DNA of 33,595 nt from Salinivirgaceae bacterium (GCA_016284875.1 JAEEPS010000032.1:1-33595); one strand, 5' to 3'; counted from the stretch's first letter, positions 6,114-14,266 are shown. Translations and numbers: made by a program. Notes: generated from the sequence alone by a model not told the origin.

Positions 6114-7544
6114 TCAAAACAAATCATCGAGTGTGATTTGTGCGGTAATATGTTCCGAATAGGCATTCCGCTGCAAGCCGTTTGCCGTGATAAAAGTAGG
6201 TATTACACCGCCCGCAAAACTTGTCGTTTGTTTGAAAAGAGCGATACGGTTTGTGAATTTATCGTATTCATCTTTTGACAGGATATAAGGCTTCTCGCTG
6301 AATTTCGCCTCACAAATGTTAATCATTCGGTCGGCGCGCTCTATCACAAGGTCGATTTGTGCTTGTCGCTGTGATTCGGTGTCGGTCCCCCGCCACGAGT
6401 AATATTCTGTTTTTATACCGTCGATTCCAAGCGCGCATTTAATTTGTGAAATGTGCGTCAGGCAGATACGTTCGAACGCTAGCCCCATCCAAGAGTTGAT
6501 AGTGGGCGAGTTGATACTTTGAGTCCAAAAATGTTCGTTTGAGGTTTGTTTTTTTAGAAATTGAAGATAGAAAAGTGTGTAAAAATCAAGCAATTGATAT
6601 AATCCGTTGCGTGTCGATACGGATTTGTTTCTTATCCGATAGAACCGTACAATACCACAATCAACAAGGCTTTGAAGCATTTGCGTCAGATAGCCGTTGG
6701 CATTGATTCCTAACGATTCAGCAATCCCGTCGCGTGTCAGCCCGCATTTTTTTTCAAACAGGGCTTCGATAATTGCAATATATGCCTCGGGATTGGAAAA
6801 CAATGTTTTATAAAGTCGGTTAAACTCTCGCTGCATTTCGCTGTTGGCTTTAAAAAACAGACGGTCGATATTTTGCGCCAAACTTTCGGCTGGGTTCAAA
6901 AGGCTTAAGTAATATGGAATTCCGCCCATTACCATATATGTCTGCACCACCATCATCCTGTCCCACGGAAAACCGTACGATAGAAGATATTCTTCCGTTT
7001 CGCGTAACGTAAATTCCTTAAGATGAATCTCGTGGGTGATGCGGTCGTGCAGTCCGCCGTGATTGTCGATAATGTTTTTTATCATCCACGAAGTTGCTGA
7101 GCCACAAACAATAAGCATCAGGTTATCTTGCAGTGACGCCCAACTGTTCCAAAAATAGCCTAGAGCGTTTACAAAATCAGATTTGCGCGTTTCGAAGCAG
7201 GGTAATTCATCAATAAAGATAATGCAAGGGGAGTTGCCGCTCATCTTTTCAGATAGGAAGTGCCGCAGAATTTGAAAGGCATCGTACCAATTTTTTGGTG
7301 TTGGCGTGTTGGGTTGTCCGTAAAGGTCCAACGCATCGGTGAAGGCGTGCATTTGCGCTTTCTTGTCGCCATCCAATATTCCTGTCATTGAGAAAGTCAG
7401 GCGGTTTTTGAACACCTGATTGACAAGGAATGTCTTGCCAACACGGCGGCGACCGTAAATTGCCACAAATTCTGCCTTGCCCGACTCTGCGTATTTGTTG
7501 AGCAGTTCGATTTCTGCTTTCCGCCCAATAATCTCGTTCTGCAT
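6114..7544 (-). CDS. AAA ATPase with DUF234 nuclease-like C-terminus
   Basis: This is a 476-residue archaeal-type ATPase (PF01637 plus DUF234). Walker A is GRRRVGKT (residues 31-38) and Walker B is CIIFIDE (107-113). A winged-helix segment lies in the middle (GLTRDGIAESLGINANGYLTQ). The C-terminal part has QIDLVIERADRMINICEAKF, which matches the PD-(D/E)xK-type core (D...ExK) assigned to DUF234. Such proteins are abundant in Bacteroidota, but their cellular role is poorly defined. The frame is open up to 7589. I place the start at 7544 because a perfect TATTTTTG -7 box lies at 7562-7569, which puts the transcript start near 7555, inside any longer version. Two 38-bp repeats cover the upstream edge of this promoter, suggesting autoregulation. 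Confidence 0.85.
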   Translation of the reverse strand: MQNEIIGRKAEIELLNKYAESGKAEFVAIYGRRRVGKTFLVNQVFKNRLTFSMTGILDGDKKAQMHAFTDALDLYGQPNTPTPKNWYDAFQILRHFLSEKMSGNSPCIIFIDELPCFETRKSDFVNALGYFWNSWASLQDNLMLIVCGSATSWMIKNIIDNHGGLHDRITHEIHLKEFTLRETEEYLLSYGFPWDRMMVVQTYMVMGGIPYYLSLLNPAESLAQNIDRLFFKANSEMQREFNRLYKTLFSNPEAYIAIIEALFEKKCGLTRDGIAESLGINANGYLTQMLQSLVDCGIVRFYRIRNKSVSTRNGLYQLLDFYTLFYLQFLKKQTSNEHFWTQSINSPTINSWMGLAFERICLTHISQIKCALGIDGIKTEYYSWRGTDTESQRQAQIDLVIERADRMINICEAKFSEKPYILSKDEYDKFTNRIALFKQTTSFAGGVIPTFITANGLQRNAYSEHITAQITLDDLF

Positions 7545-7561
7545 ATCAGTTCTTTTTGATA

Positions 7562-7589
7562 CAAAAATATGCAAATTTTTCAGATTCAA
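7562..7589 (-). promoter_or_regulatory. Promoter of the DUF234 ATPase gene
   Basis: On the minus strand TATTTTTG (7562-7569) matches TAnnTTTG exactly, and GTTG with TTG at 7587-7589 lies 17 bp upstream as a candidate -33 element. The first bases of repeat copy 1 (7588-7625) overlap the -33 element. Confidence 0.65.
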
Positions 7590-7676
7590 CTGCTAAAACT
7601 CGATAAAATTTACCGATTTAGCACTAAAAACACGATTTAACTGCTAAAACTCGACATTTATTGTCGATTTAGCACT
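7588..7676. repeat. Two 38-bp direct repeats with internal dyads (putative operator)
   Basis: Copy 1 (7588-7625) and copy 2 (7639-7676) start 51 bp apart. Both begin AACTGCTAAAACTCGA (16 bp identical) and end CGATTTAGCACT (12 bp identical), with 10 variable bases between. Each copy is itself an imperfect inverted repeat (GCTAAA...TCG against CGA-TTTAGC). In copy 2 the variable centre extends the dyad to TCGACA-tttat-TGTCGA. A partial CGATTTA also occurs at 7633-7639. The placement against the ATPase promoter suggests protein-binding sites. Confidence 0.75.
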
Positions 7677-7738
7677 TGAATCGTATCGGGTGCGGAATGT
7701 TGAAATTGAATTTTGCTGTTGTATTCAATTTATTATAA

Positions 7739-7854
7739 TTTCCAATCCGTAATAGAAACTCGTAATTCAAAACCAAAACACGCATATTTTGCGTCCGTTC
7801 ATAATAAAATGTCGATTTTTGCGCGGTAAAAATTATAAAGTGTAAAAATGAAAA
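7739..7854 (+). promoter_or_regulatory. Shared promoter block, copy B (upstream of carA)
   Basis: GTAATA (7749-7754), ACTCGTAA (7758-7765), TAATAAAAT (7802-7810) and -7-like GATTTTTG (7814-7821) occupy the same relative positions as in the dapL and purF copies, with 65 bp from GTAATA to the -7 box. With the purF copy it also shares TTTCCAATyC immediately upstream (7739-7748). A CGCA-tattt-TGCG hairpin lies mid-block. The predicted transcript starts near 7828, giving a leader of about 118 nt before carA. Confidence 0.65.
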
Positions 7855-7945
7855 TCGCGGGGCTCGGAAACAGATACAAATTTCTCGTACCCTAAAATTC
7901 GTGCTGACAATGTTATTTTGCAAAGTGAAATCAGAAAGCGATAAA

Positions 7946-9019
7946 ATGAAAAAGGCAATTTTGAAACTGGCCGACGGCTCTGAATATGAGGGCTTTTCGT
8001 TCGGCTGCGAGCGGTCGGTGGCAGGCGAGTTGGTCTTCTACACGGCAATGACGGGCTACCCCGAAAGTTTGAGCGACCCGTCGTACTGCGGACAGATTCT
8101 CATCCCGACCTACCCGATGATTGGCAACTACGGCGTGCCTGGCGACGAAATGGTCAACGGCGTGTCAAGGTTTTTTGAATCGGACCGCATACAATGCTCG
8201 GCGCTCGTAATTTCCGATTATTCAGAACGTTACAGTCACTGGGACTCGCGCCGCAGCCTTGGCCAATGGCTCAAGGAGTGGCAGGTGCCTGGCATCTGCG
8301 GCATCGACACGCGCGCGCTCACCAAAAAACTGCGCGAGCAGGGCTCAATGCTGGGCAAAATCATCTTCGACAATGCCGATGTGCCCTTCTATGACCCCAA
8401 CAAGGACAACCTTGTGGCGCAGGTTTCTACGAAAGAAATATCTACCTATGGTACAGGACGATACAAAGTTTTGCTGGTTGATTGCGGAATGAAAAACAAC
8501 ATTCTGCGCTGCCTTTTGAAGTACGACGTTACCGTGAAGCGCGTGCCGTGGGACTACGATTTCACCGCAGAGGATTACGACGGCCTTTTCATCTCGAACG
8601 GCCCTGGCGACCCCGCGCAGTGCACGGCCACTATCGCTCACATTAGCAAGGCTTTACAGCAAGACCGACCGATAATGGGCATCTGCCTTGGCAATCAGTT
8701 GCTGGCTCTTGCCGCTGGCGCGAAAACTTACAAGTTGAAATACGGTCACCGCAGTCATAATCAGCCTGTTAAGGTGCCTGGAACACACCAATGCTTCATC
8801 ACGTCGCAGAACCACGGATTTGCCATCGACGGCGAGACGCTGCCCGCCGACTGGGAGCCAATGTTCGTCAACCTGAACGACGGCACCAACGAGGGCATCC
8901 GCCATCGCACTAAACCGTTCTTTTCCACACAGTTCCACCCCGAGGCATCGAGCGGACCTGAGGACACCGAGCCGCTCTTTGCGGAGTTTTTCAACAATAT
9001 GGTAAAATATAGAAAATAA
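7946..9019 (+). CDS. carA: Carbamoyl-phosphate synthase small (glutaminase) subunit
   Basis: This is a 357-residue protein that hydrolyses glutamine and channels ammonia to CarB for carbamoyl phosphate, feeding pyrimidines and arginine. The N-terminal CPSase_sm_chain domain is residues 1-130 (FYTAMTGYPESLSDPSY, GIDTRALTKKLRE). The class I glutaminase carries the nucleophile C247 (GICLGNQ) with H331 and E333 (FHPEASSGP). The start is ATG 7946 because MKKAILKLADGSEYEG is the normal family start; the frame upstream to 7901 has no family similarity. Several stretches (SQNHGFAID, FVNLNDGTNEGIRH, HPEASSGPEDTEPLF) look closer to the eukaryotic CAD/CPS1 glutaminase than to Escherichia coli CarA. carB follows after 7 bp, so the two form an operon. 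Confidence 0.95.
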   Translation: MKKAILKLADGSEYEGFSFGCERSVAGELVFYTAMTGYPESLSDPSYCGQILIPTYPMIGNYGVPGDEMVNGVSRFFESDRIQCSALVISDYSERYSHWDSRRSLGQWLKEWQVPGICGIDTRALTKKLREQGSMLGKIIFDNADVPFYDPNKDNLVAQVSTKEISTYGTGRYKVLLVDCGMKNNILRCLLKYDVTVKRVPWDYDFTAEDYDGLFISNGPGDPAQCTATIAHISKALQQDRPIMGICLGNQLLALAAGAKTYKLKYGHRSHNQPVKVPGTHQCFITSQNHGFAIDGETLPADWEPMFVNLNDGTNEGIRHRTKPFFSTQFHPEASSGPEDTEPLFAEFFNNMVKYRK

Positions 9020-9026
9020 GATAGTT

Positions 9027-12000
9027 ATGGAAGATTGCAAGAGAATATTGGTTCTGGGTTCGGGCGCGCTGAAAATCGGCGAGTCGGGCGAGTTCGACTA
9101 CTCGGGCTCGCAGGCGCTCAAGGCCTTGCGCGAGGAGGGCAAATTCACCATCCTAATCAACCCGAACATTGCCACGGTGCAGACTTCGGAAGGCATTGCC
9201 GATTTGATTTACTATCTGCCTGTTACGCCCGAATTTGTGGAGAAAGTCATCCAAAAGGAGCGGCCCGACGCCATTATGCTCGCCTTTGGCGGTCAGACGG
9301 CGCTGAACTGCGGTGTATCGCTTTATAAATCAGGAATTTTAGAGAAATATAATGTCAAGGTTCTGGGCACGCCCGTTGAGGCAATCATCAACACCGAAGA
9401 CCGCGAACTGTTTGCCGAAATGATGCACAAAATCGGCGTCAAGACCGCTAAAAGTGTGGCTGTCAACTCGATAGACGAGGCAATGAGCGTTGTGCGCGAA
9501 ATCGGTTACCCCGTGATTGTGCGCGCCGCCTACACGCTGGGCGGCCTGGGTTCGGGCTTCTGCTCAAACGACGCCGAACTGGAGCGGCTTGCGCAGACGG
9601 CCTTCTCATACTCGCCGCAGATTCTTATCGAGAAATCGCTGAAAGGCTGGAAAGAGATTGAATATGAGGTGGTTCGCGACCGCTACGACAACTGCATCAC
9701 CGTCTGCAATATGGAGAATTTCGACCCGCTGGGCATCCACACGGGCGAGAGCGTGGTGGTGGCGCCTTCGCAGACGCTGAGCAACCACGAGTACCATCTT
9801 CTGCGCAGCATCGCCATAAAAATTGTGCGCGAGGTGGGCATTGTGGGCGAGTGCAACGTGCAGTACGCGCTCGACCCGAATTCTGACGACTACCGCGTGA
9901 TTGAGGTGAACGCCCGATTGAGCCGCTCGTCGGCGCTGGCGTCGAAGGCGACGGGCTATCCGCTGGCCGCCGTGGCCGCCAAACTGGGCCTGGGCTACGG
10001 CTTGGACGAGATTCCGAACGCCGTCACCAAAGTTACTTCGGCCTGTTTTGAGCCTGCGCTCGACTACGTTGTCTGCAAGATTCCGCGCTGGGACCTTGGT
10101 AAGTTCGAGGGAGTCAGTAAGTTAATCGGCTCGTCAATGAAGTCGGTGGGCGAGGTTATGTCTATCGGCCGCACCTTTGAGGAGGCCATTCAGAAGGGCC
10201 TGCGTATGGTGGGACAAGGAATGCACGGCTTTGTGGGCAACACCATCAACATTCCCGACCTTGATTTTGAACTGAACAATCCTACCGACAAACGCGTGGC
10301 CGCCATCGAGATTGCCTTCGACCGCGGCTATTCGGTTGAGCGTCTGCACGATATGACCAAAATCGACAAGTGGTTCCTGGCTCGGTTGGAGAACATCCAC
10401 CGACTGAAATTGGAACTGGCCAAATGCAACTCAATCAGCGAGATAAGCGCCGAACTTATGCGCGAGGCAAAGCAAATGGGCTACAGCGATTATCAGATTG
10501 GTAAAATCGTATTGAAAGACAGCAAGTTAGACGCTCACGCAAAGGGCATCGAGGTGCGCGAGTATCGTTTGAAATTGGGTATCAAACCTATTGTTAAACA
10601 GATAGATACGCTCGCGGGCGAATATCCTGCGCAGACCAACTACTTGTATCTGACCTACAACGGCGCGGAGAACGACATCAGTTTCGAGCGCGACGGACGC
10701 TCGGTAATTGTCTTGGGGTCAGGCGCTTACCGCATCGGCTCGTCGGTTGAGTTCGACTGGTGCGGAGTGGCGGCCGTGAAGAAGATTCAGGAAATGGGCT
10801 ACCGCGCCATTATGATAAATTACAACCCCGAAACCGTCAGCACCGACTACGACGTGTGCGACCGCCTGTTCTTCGACGAGTTGACGCTGGAGCGCGTGCT
10901 CGACATCTGCAGTCTGGAACAGCCTAAGGGCGTCATCGTCTCAACTGGCGGACAGATTCCAAATAACCTTGCGCTTTTACTTGACAGTCAAGGTATTAAC
11001 ATTCTTGGAACATCGGCAAAATCGATTGATATGGCCGAGGACCGTCAGAAATTTTCGGCAATGTGCGACTCGCTCGGCATCGACCAACCACGCTGGAAGG
11101 AACTTTCGAGCATCAACGACATCTACAGTTTTGTTGACGAGGTTGGGCTGCCCGTACTCATCCGCCCGTCGTATGTGCTGTCGGGTGCGGCAATGCGCGT
11201 GGTTTCGAGCCGCGACGAACTGGAGAACGCCCTGCACAACGCGGCGGTGGTGAGTCAGGAGCATCCTGTGGTTGTCACGGAGTTTCTGCAGCACGCCAAA
11301 GAGGTTGAAATTGACGCAGTTGCGCAGAACGGCATCATCAAATGCTACGCCATCAGCGAGCATATTGAGTATGCGGGCGTTCACTCGGGCGACGCCACGG
11401 TGGTCTTCCCCGCGCAGAAACTCTACTACGAGACGGTCCGTCGTATCAAAAACATTTCCAAACAGATAGCGCAGGCTCTGAACATCTCGGGGCCGTTCAA
11501 TATCCAATTTTTGGCCAAAGACAACGCGCTGCGCGTGATTGAGTGCAACCTGCGGGCGTCGCGGAGTTTCCCGTTTGTGTCGAAAATCACCAAATTCAAC
11601 TTCATCGGAATGGCCACCGAAATTATGCTCGGCAAGGAGGTTGAACCTTACGGCAAAACGTTCGCCGACATTGATTATGTGGGGGTTAAGTCGTCGCAAT
11701 TCTCGTTTGCGCGTCTGCTCAAAGCCGACCCTGTTCTGGGCGTGGATATGGCTTCGACGGGCGAGGCGGCCTGCATCGGCGACAACTATCACGAGGCGCT
11801 GCTCAAGAGTATGCTCTCGGTTGGGCACCGCATTCCGTCGCCCGATAAGGGGGTGCTCATCTCGTCGGGAACGTCGAAGTCGAAGGTTGAACTGCTGGAG
11901 GCTTCGCGAATGCTGAAGGAGAAGGGGTACAAACTCTACGCCACAAGCGGCACAGCGGCGTTTATGGCCGACAACGGTATTGAGGCGGAGGTTGTTCACT

Positions 12001-12245
12001 GGCCCGACTCGGAGAAAAAGCCGAACGTGCTCGACTGCATTGCGGCGCAAAAGATTGATTTAGTTATCAATATCCCGAAAAACCACACGCCGCGCGAGTT
12101 GGAGAATGGTCACAAAATCCGTCGCGCCGCCGTTGACCACAACATCCCGCTCATCACCAACGCCCGCCTTGCAAGCGCCTACATTTGGTCGGTCTGCAAG
12201 ATTGGCATTGAGGGGCTGGGAATCAGGCATTGGGGGGAGTATTAG
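9027..12245 (+). CDS. carB: Carbamoyl-phosphate synthase large subunit
   Basis: This full-length 1072-residue protein makes carbamoyl phosphate from bicarbonate, ammonia and two ATP in complex with CarA. It has two homologous halves. The first starts at GSGALKIGESGEFDYSGSQA (about residue 11) with its ATP-grasp core around RAAYTLGGLGSG and EVNARLSRSSALASKATGYP. The second starts at GSGAYRIGSSVEFDWCGV (about residue 564) with RPSYVLSGAAM and IECNLRASRSFPF. The C-terminal MGS-like allosteric domain is roughly residues 935-1072 (KGYKLYATSGTAAF, DLVINIPKN). The motif IGSSVEFDWC resembles eukaryotic CPS1/CAD more than the E. coli form. It shares carA's promoter block, and no separate promoter is seen in the 7-bp gap. 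Confidence 0.96.
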   Translation: MEDCKRILVLGSGALKIGESGEFDYSGSQALKALREEGKFTILINPNIATVQTSEGIADLIYYLPVTPEFVEKVIQKERPDAIMLAFGGQTALNCGVSLYKSGILEKYNVKVLGTPVEAIINTEDRELFAEMMHKIGVKTAKSVAVNSIDEAMSVVREIGYPVIVRAAYTLGGLGSGFCSNDAELERLAQTAFSYSPQILIEKSLKGWKEIEYEVVRDRYDNCITVCNMENFDPLGIHTGESVVVAPSQTLSNHEYHLLRSIAIKIVREVGIVGECNVQYALDPNSDDYRVIEVNARLSRSSALASKATGYPLAAVAAKLGLGYGLDEIPNAVTKVTSACFEPALDYVVCKIPRWDLGKFEGVSKLIGSSMKSVGEVMSIGRTFEEAIQKGLRMVGQGMHGFVGNTINIPDLDFELNNPTDKRVAAIEIAFDRGYSVERLHDMTKIDKWFLARLENIHRLKLELAKCNSISEISAELMREAKQMGYSDYQIGKIVLKDSKLDAHAKGIEVREYRLKLGIKPIVKQIDTLAGEYPAQTNYLYLTYNGAENDISFERDGRSVIVLGSGAYRIGSSVEFDWCGVAAVKKIQEMGYRAIMINYNPETVSTDYDVCDRLFFDELTLERVLDICSLEQPKGVIVSTGGQIPNNLALLLDSQGINILGTSAKSIDMAEDRQKFSAMCDSLGIDQPRWKELSSINDIYSFVDEVGLPVLIRPSYVLSGAAMRVVSSRDELENALHNAAVVSQEHPVVVTEFLQHAKEVEIDAVAQNGIIKCYAISEHIEYAGVHSGDATVVFPAQKLYYETVRRIKNISKQIAQALNISGPFNIQFLAKDNALRVIECNLRASRSFPFVSKITKFNFIGMATEIMLGKEVEPYGKTFADIDYVGVKSSQFSFARLLKADPVLGVDMASTGEAACIGDNYHEALLKSMLSVGHRIPSPDKGVLISSGTSKSKVELLEASRMLKEKGYKLYATSGTAAFMADNGIEAEVVHWPDSEKKPNVLDCIAAQKIDLVINIPKNHTPRELENGHKIRRAAVDHNIPLITNARLASAYIWSVCKIGIEGLGIRHWGEY

Positions 12246-12266
12246 GAGTTCTCTTCTTCTGCCTGT

Positions 12267-12312
12267 CTTTAAGGTCCTTAAAGTCTTTAAAGACCTTAAG
12301 GTCATTAAGGTC
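12267..12312. repeat. AAGGTC/CTTTAAAG repeat cluster after carB
   Basis: A 46-bp stretch is built from overlapping CTTTAAGGTC, CTTAAAGTC, TTTAAAGACC, TTAAGGTC and ATTAAGGTC units. It contains both direct repeats and dyads (for example GTCTTTAAAGAC). It lies 21 bp past the carB stop and may fold as a terminator-like structure, but there is no T tract. It looks like a simple-sequence intergenic element. Confidence 0.5.
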
Positions 12313-12342
12313 GTGGGCTGACTGACTGCTGACTGCCGCCAC

Positions 12343-12891
12343 CTACTTCTTGCGCTTGTCTGACCGAAGACGGTACATTCGCTCGGTGAATCCGCCGTTC
12401 TGCAGAAAATCTTTCGACAGTCGCTGCAACTGCCTGAAAAGCAAATAGTCTGCTTGTTTGATAAGCACTATGCACATATTGGCTATTACTTCGGGCGGGC
12501 GGGTTTTGGCCAATTCCATAAAATAGTCGGCATCGTTGTGCTGGCGCCCCAATTCGCGCATTGCCTGCAACTCGGCGGAGTCTTCTTCCCATTGCCTGTG
12601 CTGGCGTGTTTTCAGGTAATCTTCGTAATCTTCAAGCAGTTCCTGCAAACTTGCCTTTGCCACATTCACGAGTTTAATCTCGGTTTTGGCACTGGTGGTG
12701 CTGGCGGCGCAGCCTTCAATAATGTTCTGCTTGCCCGACCGTGCGGCCTGAATCATCTGGTCACAGGTGCGGTCGCCACGCTGAAGGTAGTTTTTCACAA
12801 AATGGTAGGTTAGGCAGAAAATCACGTCCGCCTTTTGGTACGAAAGCAGTTTTTTGTAGTTGCCACGGTGCGGTATAAGTTCTTCTGCCAT
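12343..12891 (-). CDS. Four-helix-bundle protein (23S rRNA intervening-sequence protein type)
   Basis: This 182-residue protein has the four-helix-bundle family signature: LLSYQKADVIFCLTYHFVK, then DRTCDQMIQAARSGKQNIIEG followed by SAKTEIKLVNVAKASLQELLEDYEDYL, and a C-terminal extension with EVIANMCIVLIKQADYLLFRQLQRLSKDFL. The extension suits the four-helix-suffix variant. In some bacteria, relatives are encoded in 23S rRNA intervening sequences, but here it is a stand-alone chromosomal gene. The biochemical role of the family is not established; formation of small helical oligomers is known for relatives. It is convergent with carB and divergent from the coiled-coil gene at 13143. The C-terminus is very basic (RSDKRKK). 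Confidence 0.75.
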   Translation of the reverse strand: MAEELIPHRGNYKKLLSYQKADVIFCLTYHFVKNYLQRGDRTCDQMIQAARSGKQNIIEGCAASTTSAKTEIKLVNVAKASLQELLEDYEDYLKTRQHRQWEEDSAELQAMRELGRQHNDADYFMELAKTRPPEVIANMCIVLIKQADYLLFRQLQRLSKDFLQNGGFTERMYRLRSDKRKK

Positions 12892-12917
12892 AATCTTTCA
12901 CGTTGATTATTACAAAG

Positions 12918-12967
12918 AAAGTGATTTTTACCGATTATGTGGATAGAGTATTCTTAATAATCACTTT
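12918..12967. promoter_or_regulatory. Inverted repeat in a divergent intergenic region
   Basis: AAAGTGATT (12918-12926) and AATCACTTT (12959-12967) form a 9-bp perfect dyad separated by 32 bp. It sits between the leftward four-helix-bundle gene and the rightward coiled-coil gene. It could be an operator, but no consensus is recognised. Confidence 0.3.
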
Positions 12968-13085
12968 TTAGCAAGCACTCTTTTAGGTGTTTTGAAAAAA
13001 TGTTAAAAACTTTTATGCTTGACTACTAATAATTTAAATGCTGATATGTTTGTACAGACAGGTACATTTTACGTTTTTTTAACCC

Positions 13086-13093
13086 TAATTTTG
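13086..13093 (+). promoter_or_regulatory. -7 box for the coiled-coil gene
   Basis: TAATTTTG is an exact TAnnTTTG match. The transcript would start near 13100, which rules out the in-frame ATG at 13098 and supports ATG 13143 as the start of the next gene. Confidence 0.55.
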
Positions 13094-13142
13094 CCGTATG
13101 GGTTCGGCGATTGGCGTCAACCTTAATTCAATTTTTTTTCAA

Positions 13143-13451
13143 ATGAACAAAATTTATTCGAGTCAGATTGAGAAGGCAAACTCACTGGCTGGCGGTATTG
13201 AGAAAAATGCCGCAAAACTGAAGGCGAGCAACGTTTCAGTTGATTTGCAGAAACTTAAAGAGTGCACTTTGCAACTTGCCGAACTGGCTGAAAAACAAGA
13301 CGCTGCCGAAGCGGCATTGGCGCAGGCTCGCGGAAAGGCGCACGAAAAACTCAACGAGTTGAAAAACATTTATGAAGCCGTAAAATTCCCCGTCAAAAGC
13401 CATTTTGCAATGGAGCAGTGGCCCGTTTTCGGAATCGCCGACAAGCGGTAG
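13143..13451 (+). CDS. Small coiled-coil protein of unknown function
   Basis: This is a 102-residue soluble protein with no signal peptide or membrane segment. Residues 1-85 are Ala/Lys/Glu/Leu-rich with heptad-like spacing (EKANSLAGGIEKNAAKL, LKECTLQLAELAEKQDAAE, AALAQARGKAHEKLNEL), predicting a long coiled coil. The tail, FAMEQWPVFGIADKR, is more globular. I recognise no family. The start ATG 13143 is favoured over 13098 because the -7 box at 13086-13093 leaves no leader for the longer version. A rho-independent terminator follows, so it is probably transcribed alone. Confidence 0.65.
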   Translation: MNKIYSSQIEKANSLAGGIEKNAAKLKASNVSVDLQKLKECTLQLAELAEKQDAAEAALAQARGKAHEKLNELKNIYEAVKFPVKSHFAMEQWPVFGIADKR

Positions 13452-13474
13452 CCGTTGCGCAGAAAAACGGAAAG

Positions 13475-13504
13475 AGGGTGCACCGAGCACCCTTCTTTTA
13501 TTTT
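13475..13504 (+). terminator. Rho-independent terminator after the coiled-coil gene
   Basis: AGGGTGC (13475-13481) pairs with GCACCCT (13487-13493) around a 5-nt loop, followed by TCTTTTATTTT. Confidence 0.85.
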
Positions 13505-13526
13505 AATGGTTTAAAATAAGCATTTT

Positions 13527-14174
13527 ATGACAAGAAATCAAATTCAGCATTTAGTGTATGCTTTCATCACGGTTTTCATAACCGTTCACGCGTTTGTGTT
13601 TTATAATCTGTATGTTATCGAGGGCGACGGCCTTATGCGGGCCGCAGGCACAACTTCGGTTTTGCGGGCCATCAACAGTATGGGCGGCGTTTATATGTGC
13701 GGCAGTTTTCTGCCCATTTGGCTGGTTATTCTTGTTGAGTTTGTGTTCGCCTTTGTGCTTGCGGTGGCGTTTGCGAGTCCGCTGGCGTTCAAATTGGCAA
13801 GCCGCAAGTTCGACCCGCGGCGCAACCACCCAATGATATTCGAGTCGGCCATCATCACCGCCACCGTCTGTCTTATGTGCCCGTCAATGAGTCTGATAGC
13901 CGTCTTCTTGTATTATCCTTATAATGAAGGTTTTGGCGTTATTGACGCTTTGTGCCGCTGGTTCCGCCTTGTTTGTTACAACCTGCCGTTTGCCTACTTC
14001 TCGCAAATGTTTTTCGTTCAGCCGTTTGTGCGGTTCGCCATCCGTACCATCTTTGCCGACAGCATTGAGCAACGAAGCCAACAGAATGTGAACAAGACTG
14101 TTAAGCCTGCCGACGAGACCGAAGCCATTGCCGACGTCATTATCCGCGAAAGCGAGATTGCGGCGGAGGGCTAA
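13527..14174 (+). CDS. Four-helix integral membrane protein, DUF2798-like
   Basis: This 215-residue protein has about four hydrophobic segments: roughly residues 8-29 (LVYAFITVFITVHAFVFYNLYV), 58-84 (LPIWLVILVEFVFAFVLAVAFA), 105-130 (SAIITATVCLMCPSMSLIAVFLY) and 145-170. The arrangement looks like two repeats of a two-helix unit, each second helix ending in a basic patch (PLAFKLASRK and QPFVRFAIRTIF), as in DUF2798 proteins. The tail of about 45 residues is polar and acidic, probably cytoplasmic. Function is unknown. It begins 23 bp after the terminator of the previous gene and is followed by its own terminator. The family assignment is tentative. Confidence 0.65.
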   Translation: MTRNQIQHLVYAFITVFITVHAFVFYNLYVIEGDGLMRAAGTTSVLRAINSMGGVYMCGSFLPIWLVILVEFVFAFVLAVAFASPLAFKLASRKFDPRRNHPMIFESAIITATVCLMCPSMSLIAVFLYYPYNEGFGVIDALCRWFRLVCYNLPFAYFSQMFFVQPFVRFAIRTIFADSIEQRSQQNVNKTVKPADETEAIADVIIRESEIAAEG

Positions 14175-14185
14175 ATCCAAACAAT

Positions 14186-14219
14186 GGGGCTGTCTTCAAT
14201 GGCAGCCCTATTTGTTTTA
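14186..14219 (+). terminator. Terminator after the membrane-protein gene
   Basis: GGGCTG (14187-14192) pairs with CAGCCC (14203-14208), followed by TATTTGTTTT. Confidence 0.75.
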
Positions 14220-14223
14220 TAAT

Positions 14224-14266
14224 TAAAAAGAAAGCGTGTTGTGGCAACTAAATACCAGCAACACGC
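14224..14266 (-). terminator. Terminator of the leftward four-gene operon
   Basis: On the minus strand a perfect 8-bp stem, GCGTGTTG/CAACACGC (14234-14241 with 14259-14266), has an inner TGG/CCA extension and is followed by TTTCTTTTT. It is 45 bp beyond the stop of the last gene. A second small hairpin, ATTCCG/CGGAAT (14285-14301), lies between. Confidence 0.75.

Noticed and set aside
7588..7676. Possible CRISPR array
   Set aside because: There are only two repeat copies, with a 13-bp gap and variable bases inside the repeat; no cas genes are present. A promoter-linked operator fits better.
7669..7923. Minus-strand frame of 84 codons upstream of carA
   Set aside because: It spans the conserved carA promoter block and the AT-rich spacer; the translation is random-looking.
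10977..12050. Long minus-strand frame of 357 codons opposite carB
   Set aside because: It lies wholly antisense to conserved carB codons; the high GC at third positions suppresses stops in the opposite frame, and the translation is Arg/His/Val-rich without any domain.
12343..12891. 23S rRNA intervening sequence
   Set aside because: The four-helix-bundle family is linked to rRNA insertions in some bacteria, but no rRNA sequence flanks this gene.
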